From an uncultured Bacteroidota bacterium (GTDB lineage: Bacteria > Bacteroidota > Bacteroidia > Chitinophagales > Chitinophagaceae), in assembly GCA_903912435.1 (NCBI GenBank), contig CAIWHI010000076.1:1-11412 (forward strand): DNA of 11,412 nucleotides, read 5' to 3'. Below, piece after piece: positions 1 through 6,147 of this stretch. How positions within the stretch are numbered: the first letter of the stretch is position 1; each line of letters opens with the position of its first letter. The notes under the pieces were generated by a model. It had not been told where the DNA came from and searched no databases. It worked only from the letters and a program-made list of their open reading frames with translations. Position numbers and translations under genes: made by a program.

Positions 1-90
1 GGCCGCCATCATGGCCCTCACCGGCTCGGTCGGCTCCTCCACCATCTGCGTCCGGAGCGCGCCCATCAAGCACATCGCCATCTACGGCGG
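1..90. other. GC-rich foreign-looking segment, likely chimeric contig end
   Basis: By hand count about 63 of these 90 bases are G or C, whereas the rest of the window is clearly AT-rich. Read on the plus strand from base 2, all codons up to position 88 end in G or C and there is no stop. That frame runs on into AT-rich DNA and ends at TAA 146-148. A minus-strand frame shares the same wobble positions and has an ATG at 81-79 that runs off the left edge, so the coding strand is undecided. The pattern fits a fragment of a gene from a high-GC genome fused to this contig. I do not recognise the peptide. A real transfer junction is possible but less likely. Confidence 0.6.
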
Positions 91-166
91 AATTTATCAA
101 ATCTTGACCCAAGCGGTAAAAATCATGGTCCTCAGAAAATCAGCTTAATCATAGTTCAAGACAAAA
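91..166 (-). repeat. Degenerate AATC/GATT dispersed-type intergenic repeat
   Basis: The segment contains irregularly spaced copies of AAATC or AATC (near 99, 119, 137 and 147), ending in TTCAAGACAAAA. Read on the minus strand it begins TTTTGTCTTGAA and continues with repeated TGATT words. This resembles a degenerate repeat that I recall from intergenic regions of many Bacteroidota genomes (GAACCAGGATTT-like units). It lies just downstream of the thioredoxin-like gene and directly against the GC-rich segment, as expected if the repeat broke or misled the assembly. Confidence 0.45.
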
Positions 167-187
167 TGGGGTATTGTGACTAATGCC

Positions 188-703
188 CTATTTATCCTTT
201 TCTATAATACCCAGCAAATCGTCTTCTATACTCTTGCTTACCGATTCTGTAATGCGCCCTACTTCGTGGCCATCTTTCATTACAATGAATACGGGTACAA
301 ATTTTACGCCGAATTTCTTCTCTTCTCCATTGGTGGTGGTTTTGGCACGGTCTACACCATACATAGTAATAGCAGTGGAGGGGAAATTGGCTTGTTCCAG
401 CACTTTGGCTAGTCTTGGTATCAAATCGTGGGAATCATCGCACCAGGTGCCCAGGAAAACCACTAATGAATAATGGTTCAGTTTAAGGCTCAGGCTGCCA
501 ATGGTGTTTTGGTTGGGCTGGTAGGCATTATAGCCTGTTGCCATCCAGGTAAAGGTAGGTTCGCTATTCAGGTCTTTTAGGGTTACTAATCCATTGAAGA
601 CTTTTTCCCCCGACACAGAATCTTTAGAAATTGTATAAGACATATTTTGGGCATGGGTATGAAAGGTGCAAACAAAAAGTAGTGCCGCTAATAAAAACCT
701 CAT
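188..703 (-). CDS. Exported thioredoxin-fold protein with CxxS motif
   Basis: This 171-residue protein begins with a signal peptide (hydrophobic core about residues 3-16, likely cut after the THA at 16-18), so it should act in the periplasm or at the envelope. Residues about 75-165 form a thioredoxin fold. The beta strand SLVVFLGTWC leads to the active-site region with Cys88-Asp-Asp-Ser91, and the conserved cis-proline is Pro137 in FVPVF. The second redox cysteine is replaced by serine, and the only other cysteine (Cys12) lies in the signal peptide. A dithiol oxidoreductase is therefore unlikely; a monothiol isomerase, reductase or chaperone role is possible. Bacteroidota have many secreted relatives with a WCxD(T/S) motif. 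It starts 52 nt after the MerR-type gene on the same strand and has no clear promoter of its own, so the two may be cotranscribed. The exact substrate is unknown. Confidence 0.85.
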   Translation of the reverse strand: MRFLLAALLFVCTFHTHAQNMSYTISKDSVSGEKVFNGLVTLKDLNSEPTFTWMATGYNAYQPNQNTIGSLSLKLNHYSLVVFLGTWCDDSHDLIPRLAKVLEQANFPSTAITMYGVDRAKTTTNGEEKKFGVKFVPVFIVMKDGHEVGRITESVSKSIEDDLLGIIEKDK

Positions 704-755
704 AATTGCTGGATGTTAGATAGTTGTTATCATTGATAATATTTACAAATCAATG

Positions 756-1283
756 TTATACCAACTGGTTACGAATAGCTATCAATTTGTTTCTTAGTTC
801 GGTTAGTGATTGATTGAGATCAATGGTTTCTACATCCCTTTTATTTTCGGCTTTCAGTTTGGCTTTTGCTCCGGATATGGTAAAACCACGTTCTTTTACC
901 AGGTGGTAAATGGCTTTTATTTCACGTATTTGCTCGGGGGTGTAGAGCCTGTCGCCCTTACGGGTGGTGCGTACTTTTAGTTTAAACTCATTGGTCCAGA
1001 AACGGATATGGGAAGTTTTTACCTTGAAAAGGTCCGATACCTCGCCTATAGAATAGTATTTTTTATCACCTTCCCATTCCTCGGGCAGGTCGAATTCTTT
1101 TTTTTCTTCAGCAGCTACATCACTCGGAGTTGCTTCAACCTCATTAACGGGAGCAGATTCAACAATTTCTTCAGTTTTAGTTTCTTCCTGCTTTTTTTTA
1201 TTGCGTGGTTTTGGTAATGGTGCCACCGGTTCAGGTTTAATTACTTCACCAAACAGAGTAACTATATGTTCGCCCATACTCAT
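756..1283 (-). CDS. MerR-type DNA-binding regulator with long charged N-terminus
   Basis: The protein has 175 residues. Residues about 75-145 are a MerR-type winged helix: YYSIGEVSDLFKVKTSHIRFW is the helix-turn-helix, and the RTTRKGDRLYTPEQ stretch at 105-118 is the wing. The last 30 residues form a short Leu/Ile-rich helix suited to dimerisation. There is no effector domain and no metal-binding cysteines. Residues 12-72 are low-complexity, rich in Pro, Glu, Lys and Ala, and are unlike classical MerR proteins, which start directly with the helix-turn-helix. Bacteroidota have such short MerR proteins of unknown target. The start is uncertain: the first ATG (1283) directly abuts AAAGG, while the ATG two codons later (1277) has the same AAAGG at a 6-nt spacing and may be the real start. 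The gene follows a terminator and has its own -7 box at 1310-1317. Its targets cannot be told from sequence. Confidence 0.85.
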   Translation of the reverse strand: MSMGEHIVTLFGEVIKPEPVAPLPKPRNKKKQEETKTEEIVESAPVNEVEATPSDVAAEEKKEFDLPEEWEGDKKYYSIGEVSDLFKVKTSHIRFWTNEFKLKVRTTRKGDRLYTPEQIREIKAIYHLVKERGFTISGAKAKLKAENKRDVETIDLNQSLTELRNKLIAIRNQLV

Positions 1284-1309
1284 CCTTTAAAAATAGATTA
1301 CTAAAAATC

Positions 1310-1317
1310 CAAAAATA
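1310..1317 (-). promoter_or_regulatory. Candidate Bacteroidota -7 box for the MerR-type gene
   Basis: On the minus strand this reads TATTTTTG, a full match to the Bacteroidota primary-sigma -7 consensus TAnnTTTG. It lies between the terminator of the upstream gene and the start codon, leaving a leader of roughly 20-25 nt. No -33 TTG was found at the usual spacing, and AT-rich DNA gives chance matches. Confidence 0.4.
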
Positions 1318-1332
1318 GCAAATACCATCCAA

Positions 1333-1376
1333 AAAAAAAGGGGTTGTTTCATAATACTGAAACAACCCCTTTTTTT
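1333..1376 (-). terminator. Intrinsic terminator after the PpiD/SurA-like gene
   Basis: An exact 18-bp inverted repeat (arms 1333-1350 and 1359-1376) with an 8-nt loop. The G/C core of each arm is GGGG paired with CCCC, and both outer ends are A/T runs. On the minus strand the stem is followed by a run of T (bases 1339-1331), 16 nt beyond the stop codon of the peptidyl-prolyl isomerase gene. The mirrored T run means it could also act on plus-strand transcripts. Confidence 0.85.
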
Positions 1377-1391
1377 AACTAAAATATTTAC

Positions 1392-3590
1392 TTAGAAAGC
1401 CGATACATTGTAGTTAACGTCAGCCATCTTGATTAATGATGATTGCATTACCTGTCCAATCTGGTTCCTTAACTGGCCTTCCATTTGGTTGCGCTGTTGG
1501 TTAACCATTGGACCCATTGCAGGGTTATCGGCAGCCATAACATTGCGGTTGGTAACCATAATGTAGTAAACTGCGTTGGTACCTTTAATAGCTGGAGATA
1601 ATGTATTCGTATTAAATCCTTTATTGAAAGCATAACCTGTAACCTTAGGTTCGTAACCCAAAACTGGTACATAACCACCACCAAGTAATACAGTATCAGC
1701 CTGCTGAACTGGTGAGTTTGAAGCCTGTGCAATAGCATCTAAAGATGCAGAACCAGCATATTTTTTACTGATAGCTTCAGCTTTCTTATCATCCTTAATT
1801 TTCTGTTCGAAAATAGGCCTGTTAGCTGCAGTTACTTCAACTAAGCCTTTTTCTTGAATAGCAATCAATTTAGCCACTACATAACGAGATTCGCCTAACT
1901 GGAATACTGAAGAGATATCACCAACTTTCTTCTCGAATGCCCACCTGATCATATCACGAGGAACTGCACCTAAACCTGCGATTGTAAAGTTACCAGCCTT
2001 GATATTATCACCGATTCTCTTATTCAGGTTCAGTTTTTTAGCAGTGGCATCGAAATCAGCAGCATTAGTGTTTTTACCGGCAAATTCGTTTGCTTTACCA
2101 TAGATAGCCATTACTGTGCTATCGCTTGCAGCAAGGTTTTTAACTACTGTAGCCATTTGTATAGTAGAAGAAATAGCTTTTTGCTCCTCAATCAAAAGGT
2201 ATTCGTAAGCTACATAATTTTCCTGGCTTATTTTCACCAATTTCATAGCACCTACTGAACCTTCGAAAATGAAATTACCCATAGCTGTATCAGGTAATCC
2301 CGGGCGCTGAACTAAAGTCCAATCATAAGAACCTTTTTTCTTAGGGTCATTGTCATCAGAGTATTTCATTACTACTGAATCAAATTTAACACCAGCCTTG
2401 ATTTCGGCAATAGCACTGTCAATTTTCATTTTAGCAGCAGTATCACTCATGATGTCTTTACCCTGGGCTTTAACCCTTACTAAGATATGCCTGAACTTAA
2501 CTGAGTCTGGTAAAGTTTTCCTGGCTATTACCTTAGTTAATTTGTAAGCATTGTCTTCGAAGTATGGACCATAAATATTTCCGGCAGGAACAGTCATGAT
2601 AGTATCAGCGAAACGAGATTTGAAAGTGTTTTTGCTATAGTAAGCTTCGCTGAAAGAATTAACTTCATCAGACTTATTGTTTACAAATGCCTTATTGTCT
2701 TTAGTAGTACCAAATTCAGCTTTAATTTCTTCAAGACTACCTAAAGCCCTTGCAGTGTCGGCAGAGGCAGGGATGATGTCGAAAGAAACATACTCAATGC
2801 TACGAGAAGGTTGGTCAGACTCGAACATTGCCTTGTGTGCATTCATATATGCCTTAATTTCTTCGTCGCTCACTTTTACATCAGCATCATTAACCGAAGA
2901 GAATGGTATTTTCACATAACGGATGGAAGCCATTGAATTTTGGTCAGCAGCAGTACGCTTAGCCATATAAGTAGGCACATAAGTTGAACCTGCAAACATG
3001 GTATTGAACTTATTGATATTGCTCATACGCAATACATAAGATTTAGTCATTTCCCACGACTCACGGATTTTACCGGCTGGGTCAATCCTTGCACCATCAT
3101 CAGCCAATTGTTTTTCGAAAGCCTTTACATAACCAGGGTCGAAAGAATTAGTTTCCTTATTGATGAAAATCATATTTCCCTCAATCTGGTATTGTTTAAC
3201 CAGATTGTCGGCATTACCACCATAGATTAATTCTTTCTTCTCATCTTCAGAGGTTTGGATACCCAGTTTAGCACATTGCTCTTCAACATAAGTTTCATAA
3301 GCAATCATACTAATCACCTGCTCATTGATTTGAGCACGTTTCAGGTCATCCTTAGGCTCCCTGCTATTGAACATAGCATAAAGGGTTTCATATTCCTTTA
3401 GTCTTTGTTGGTATTCCTTTGGCTCGATTTTTACACCATTCACTTTCATGATTTGTGTTTCACGGCCACCGAAGAAATTACCGAAAGAACCATTGCGGGC
3501 GTCAGAAACAATAAAGCCTACCAGCGCTATTGCTATAACCGCTCCGGCTATTTTACCATACTTATTTCTGATAGTTTGAATTACAGACAT
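1392..3590 (-). CDS. Membrane-anchored PpiD/SurA-type peptidyl-prolyl isomerase
   Basis: The 732-residue protein should assist folding of exported and outer-membrane proteins. Residues 1-11 are short and basic, and 12-29 form one membrane span (GKIAGAVIAIALVGFIV), so it is anchored in the inner membrane with its bulk in the periplasm, as in PpiD. Residues about 45-260 match the SurA/PpiD N-terminal chaperone region. Residues about 364-465 are a parvulin domain starting KFRHILVRV and containing KFDSVVMKYSDD. Residues about 535-580 (AVPRDMIRWAFEKKVGDIS, then SRYVVAKL) resemble the end of a second, degenerate parvulin module. The C-terminal 40 residues are rich in Gln, Asn and Met. Length and order fit Bacteroidota PpiD-like proteins. 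The ATG at 3590 precedes the membrane anchor directly, and a -7 box lies about 35 nt upstream. The gene ends before a strong terminator, so it is probably transcribed alone. Confidence 0.9.
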   Translation of the reverse strand: MSVIQTIRNKYGKIAGAVIAIALVGFIVSDARNGSFGNFFGGRETQIMKVNGVKIEPKEYQQRLKEYETLYAMFNSREPKDDLKRAQINEQVISMIAYETYVEEQCAKLGIQTSEDEKKELIYGGNADNLVKQYQIEGNMIFINKETNSFDPGYVKAFEKQLADDGARIDPAGKIRESWEMTKSYVLRMSNINKFNTMFAGSTYVPTYMAKRTAADQNSMASIRYVKIPFSSVNDADVKVSDEEIKAYMNAHKAMFESDQPSRSIEYVSFDIIPASADTARALGSLEEIKAEFGTTKDNKAFVNNKSDEVNSFSEAYYSKNTFKSRFADTIMTVPAGNIYGPYFEDNAYKLTKVIARKTLPDSVKFRHILVRVKAQGKDIMSDTAAKMKIDSAIAEIKAGVKFDSVVMKYSDDNDPKKKGSYDWTLVQRPGLPDTAMGNFIFEGSVGAMKLVKISQENYVAYEYLLIEEQKAISSTIQMATVVKNLAASDSTVMAIYGKANEFAGKNTNAADFDATAKKLNLNKRIGDNIKAGNFTIAGLGAVPRDMIRWAFEKKVGDISSVFQLGESRYVVAKLIAIQEKGLVEVTAANRPIFEQKIKDDKKAEAISKKYAGSASLDAIAQASNSPVQQADTVLLGGGYVPVLGYEPKVTGYAFNKGFNTNTLSPAIKGTNAVYYIMVTNRNVMAADNPAMGPMVNQQRNQMEGQLRNQIGQVMQSSLIKMADVNYNVSAF

Positions 3591-3624
3591 TGCAGCTTTG
3601 TATTAGTTTTTTTATTAAGGACGG

Positions 3625-3632
3625 CAAATTTA
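3625..3632 (-). promoter_or_regulatory. Candidate -7 box for the PpiD/SurA-like gene
   Basis: On the minus strand this reads TAAATTTG, a full match to TAnnTTTG, 34 nt upstream of the ATG at 3590. A -33 TTG is not obvious at the expected distance. The position suits a short leader of about 30 nt. Confidence 0.4.
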
Positions 3633-3865
3633 TGGGAAAAATTGAGATTTTGTACGCTAATTATTTCTTTTACGGTTTTATTTTTAAAAAATAAAACTTT
3701 ACGCGGTTTGAATTTGCCTTTTTGTCAGTGAATCCACACGAAATTAAGGATATTTAATTGCGTTATTTTTAATTAACCCATTTTCGTCGATTTGTAGGTT
3801 TCAAAAAAAATATTGCACAATATTCGCTGATTTTTAAATAATAAACTATTTTGCAAACGATTTCT

Positions 3866-4042
3866 ATGCAACACAAACTTACAAGGCTTATTGTTGTTTC
3901 CCTACTACTTATTATTGCGGCTAGCTGTAGTAATCAAAAAGTGTATAAAAGCCACAAATACGTAAAGTCAAAAAAGAGCTGGAACTACTGGCACAGGCAT
4001 GCATATAGGCCACATGCCCATCATGGTGGTGGTGTTTGGTAG
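3866..4042 (+). CDS. Small His-rich lipoprotein
   Basis: This encodes only 58 residues. Lys4 and Arg7 precede a hydrophobic stretch (LIVVSLLLIIAAS, residues 8-20) that ends at Cys21, giving a lipobox-like IAAS-Cys site for lipid attachment. The mature part is about 38 residues, very basic and aromatic, with His at 30, 43, 45, 50, 52 and 53 and an end of HHGGGVW. A role in metal binding is possible but is inference only. I chose the ATG at 3866 over the TTG at 3851 because it places a basic residue pair right before the hydrophobic core. The gene converges with the beta-barrel gene 75 nt away. I do not recognise the family; small lipoproteins of this style are common and poorly characterised in Bacteroidota. 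Confidence 0.65.
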   Translation: MQHKLTRLIVVSLLLIIAASCSNQKVYKSHKYVKSKKSWNYWHRHAYRPHAHHGGGVW

Positions 4043-4117
4043 GCTTTTCAAAGGGGAGATACGTATATTCTTTGCCTATCCGCCAGATATGTGGATGCTT
4101 TGTCTTTTCAATTATTA

Positions 4118-4843
4118 TCAAGGCTCAGTACTATTATCTATAAGGTCATCTTTTTCCTTATTGATGTTTCTTCCTTTCCCAAAAAGGTAACCTATGCTGA
4201 TTGCACCCATTTTTGTTTTATCAAGTTCCGTGCCCAATCCGATATCTTTTATCCCCCAATAATATCTGGCCCTAAAAAATAGACCATTAGGCAATTCGTA
4301 ACCGGCTATCAGGTTCATGGCTACATTAAGCCCTACAAGGGTGTGGCCAATTTCTATTGGGTAAGTGCCATTATCTGAATTTGAAGTGTCATTAATTACA
4401 GAATGGTCGGAAAATACATTCTTACCACCTACTATGTAGGATAAAGTAGCACCAATGCCGGCAATAAATCGTCCCTTCCCCTGCATCCCCGATTTATAAA
4501 AGACACTCATTGGCAGGTCAATATAATTGATATACAATTCCTGGTGCACACTTGCATTAAAGCTATCATTATGATAAAATGAATAGTCGCGTATACCTCC
4601 CTGGCGTGAATAATAGAGGCCTGTTTGAAAATAGATATTTTTATGCATCGGTACATCTAGTACACCCCCTATAAAATAAGCAGGAACCGATTTTTGGGAA
4701 GTAATAGAATAATTAAAAATATCGGTTCGAGGTAAGAATTTTATGCTACTGATACCTATACCTGCCTCCGGGCCAAACCCAACCTGTGCGTTTGCAAAAG
4801 TAATTGATAAGAGGCTAAAAACGATAAACAGAAAATTTCTCAC
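4118..4843 (-). CDS. PorT-like outer-membrane beta-barrel protein
   Basis: The 241-residue product has a signal peptide (residues 1-19, ending ANA before Gln20) and then alternating hydrophobic/aromatic strands typical of the small outer-membrane barrel family (PorT / OMP_b-brl_2 type). Visible strands include YFQTGLYYSRQG (71-82), the family-like YINYIDLPMSVFYK (104-117), RFIAGIGATLSYIVGG (125-140), NVAMNLIAGYEL (173-184), LFFRARYYWGIKDIG (188-202) and MGAISIGYLFG (212-222). About 19 charged residues follow the last strand, whereas such barrels usually end near an aromatic residue. The start is GTG at 4843: the signal peptide begins directly there. It lies 54 nt downstream of the aminotransferase gene on the same strand, but TAAAGGTA at 4881-4888 is a near match to a -7 box (TACCTTTA on the minus strand), so it may have its own promoter. 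Substrate unknown. Confidence 0.82.
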   Translation of the reverse strand: MRNFLFIVFSLLSITFANAQVGFGPEAGIGISSIKFLPRTDIFNYSITSQKSVPAYFIGGVLDVPMHKNIYFQTGLYYSRQGGIRDYSFYHNDSFNASVHQELYINYIDLPMSVFYKSGMQGKGRFIAGIGATLSYIVGGKNVFSDHSVINDTSNSDNGTYPIEIGHTLVGLNVAMNLIAGYELPNGLFFRARYYWGIKDIGLGTELDKTKMGAISIGYLFGKGRNINKEKDDLIDNSTEP

Positions 4844-4897
4844 CGAACACGGATTAATATATTATTGTAATGAAGTATTATAAAGGTAATAAATAAG

Positions 4898-5740
4898 CTA
4901 CACCCCGACTACAGTTTTTTTGGTATTAAAAATAAGGCTATGAATTTGAGATGTAAATCTATGGGTATATTGGGTATCCTGTATAGTGGCCACCCATTTT
5001 ATACCTTTAATTGCATTGGTCAGGAAAATCTCATCGGCCTGGTGTAATTCAGCAAGGCTGAGTTTCTTTTCAATAACCCGGTCTGATTTTTCCATTATGT
5101 GCCTGCGCATAATGCCGGCTACACATCCTTCGGATAGGGGTGGCGTAAAGAGTTCGCCATTTTTCACCCAAAAAATATTGGCTATGGCCGATTCTATTAT
5201 GTTATCCCGGGTATTACAGATTAGGGTATCATTCCATTTTTGTTCTTTAGCCTGTTTGGCAGCAATAGCATAAATAAGTGCATTACAGGATTTTAGATTG
5301 CTTAATGAATCAGGGCTTTTAGTCAGATTTTCAGCAATTCCTACCAATAATCCATTTTCATTAAAAGCAGTGATATGCTCATCTAGCTCGAAACATTCTA
5401 TTAGTATGCCAGGATTGTTTTTCTGGTTGGTGAAAAGACCACCACCATTGGCATATAGCTGCAACCTTACCCTACATAGCGATAGTGCATTATTTTTTTC
5501 AACCGTTTTAAGTATTTGTTGTTCCAGCCAGGTAGGGGTAAACAGTGCGGGGATATAGAAATAAAGTTGCTGTAGTCCGCTGTACAATCGCTCCCAGTGG
5601 TAGTCATAAAGGTTTATGTGGCAATTAGTAACCAGCATGGTTTCGAAAATGCCATAACCATACCTGAATGCGCCATTGTCGGTTGGTATTACCTGTTTAT
5701 CGGTGGTAAATATTTTACCATTGTGGTTTAAATATTTCAA
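4898..5740 (-). CDS. Class IV PLP-dependent aminotransferase/lyase (PabC/D-amino acid aminotransferase-like)
   Basis: The protein has the fold-type IV pyridoxal-phosphate family pattern. Numbered from a TTG start, NGAFRYGYGIFETMLV (22-37) is the classical N-terminal motif, LKSCNAL has the likely Schiff-base lysine Lys150, IIESAIANIFW (181-191) has the conserved glutamate, and PLSEGCVAGIMRRHI (201-215) fits the cofactor phosphate loop. It may be aminodeoxychorismate lyase (folate route), a branched-chain or a D-amino acid aminotransferase; the sequence alone does not decide. The TTG start gives 280 residues, the usual family length. An in-frame ATG at 5848 would add 36 residues containing a repeat-encoded LSIYLSIYLSI stretch that has no family counterpart, so I judge that part untranslated or unconserved. 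A -7 box just upstream of the TTG supports this, although it would leave almost no leader. The neighbours do not reveal the pathway. Confidence 0.8.
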   Translation of the reverse strand: MKYLNHNGKIFTTDKQVIPTDNGAFRYGYGIFETMLVTNCHINLYDYHWERLYSGLQQLYFYIPALFTPTWLEQQILKTVEKNNALSLCRVRLQLYANGGGLFTNQKNNPGILIECFELDEHITAFNENGLLVGIAENLTKSPDSLSNLKSCNALIYAIAAKQAKEQKWNDTLICNTRDNIIESAIANIFWVKNGELFTPPLSEGCVAGIMRRHIMEKSDRVIEKKLSLAELHQADEIFLTNAIKGIKWVATIQDTQYTHRFTSQIHSLIFNTKKTVVGV

Positions 5741-5747
5741 AGTAATA

Positions 5748-5755
5748 CAAAGGTA
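5748..5755 (-). promoter_or_regulatory. Candidate -7 box for the aminotransferase gene
   Basis: On the minus strand this is TACCTTTG, a full match to TAnnTTTG, ending 7 nt before the proposed TTG start. A TTTTG lies about 14 nt upstream, closer than the normal -33 spacing. If functional, the mRNA would be nearly leaderless and would exclude the upstream ATG at 5848. Confidence 0.35.
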
Positions 5756-5781
5756 ATGGTACTGAAATTCAAAAGGGTTTT

Positions 5782-5813
5782 GTATTGACAAATAGATTGA
5801 CAAATAGATTGAT
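5782..5813. repeat. Short tandem repeat upstream of the aminotransferase
   Basis: The 12-base unit TTGACAAATAGA occurs twice in tandem, followed by a diverged third partial unit (TTGATAGGCATAGA). On the minus strand it encodes the LSIYLSIYLSI stretch if translation began at the ATG at 5848. The repeated peptide looks like translated noncoding sequence. Confidence 0.6.
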
Positions 5814-5898
5814 AGGCATAGATTATGGGAATAGAGCATAAAGAGCATCAGGACAAACGAATTAAAATGTCGTTTACCCCTTTGTTCTTTGTAATTGT

Positions 5899-6056
5899 AA
5901 ACCTGAAGGGTTGGTATTATTATAGACCCTTATATCACCCAGGTATTAAAACCCTAAAGGGGTGATATTATTTCGTCATCTAAGATATAATATCACCCCT
6001 TTAGGGTTCATCATCAATTCTTAACTAATTTCTACAATAATATCAACCTTCGGGTT
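5899..6056. repeat. Nested palindromic element with four arms
   Basis: This intergenic element lies between the divergent aminotransferase and lpxD genes. The inner arms, 5950-5971 and 5987-6008, are a perfect 22-bp inverted repeat with a 15-nt loop. The outer arms, 5899-5923 and about 6033-6056, also pair over about 24 positions with two G-T pairs, one mismatch and one bulge. The spacers between outer and inner arms are about equal (26 and 25 nt). All four arms are versions of one unit, roughly CC-C/T-GAAGGGTTGATATTAT, two in each orientation, and a further partial TATCACCC occurs at 5933-5940. It could be a REP/MITE-like unit, a bidirectional terminator or a regulatory fold. No flanking target duplication was found. 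Confidence 0.8.
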
Positions 6057-6122
6057 TTGAAATTTTTAATGCTTTAGACCCGTTAAATGCTATGACAAAA
6101 CATAATTAGAATAGAATTCGTG

Positions 6123-6130
6123 TATTTTTG
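6123..6130 (+). promoter_or_regulatory. Candidate -7 box for lpxD
   Basis: TATTTTTG matches TAnnTTTG exactly and lies 17 nt before the ATG at 6148. A leader of about 10 nt would follow. There is no clear -33 TTG. It sits just right of the four-armed palindrome. Confidence 0.4.
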
Positions 6131-6147
6131 TTACAAAATTAGAGCGT

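Noticed and set aside
1008..1217. Open plus-strand frame of 69 residues inside the MerR-type gene
   Set aside because: It is the antisense of the charged low-complexity region; Phe runs come from complementary Lys/Glu codons.
3405..3731. Plus-strand frame overlapping the start of the PpiD-like gene
   Set aside because: The peptide has no recognisable domain and lies mainly antisense to a well-supported gene.
3851..3865. TTG 3851 as start of the small lipoprotein
   Set aside because: The ATG at 3866 gives a normal lipoprotein signal; the five extra residues add nothing.
5741..5848. The 36-residue N-terminal extension of the aminotransferase starting at ATG 5848
   Set aside because: It has no counterpart in the class IV family and its LSIYLSIYLSI part comes from a 12-bp tandem repeat. 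The family motif begins about 22 residues after the TTG at 5740.
5899..6056. Possible CRISPR array made of the repeated palindromic unit
   Set aside because: Only four arms exist, in both orientations, with diverged sequence and no equal-length spacers between same-strand repeats; no cas genes are near.
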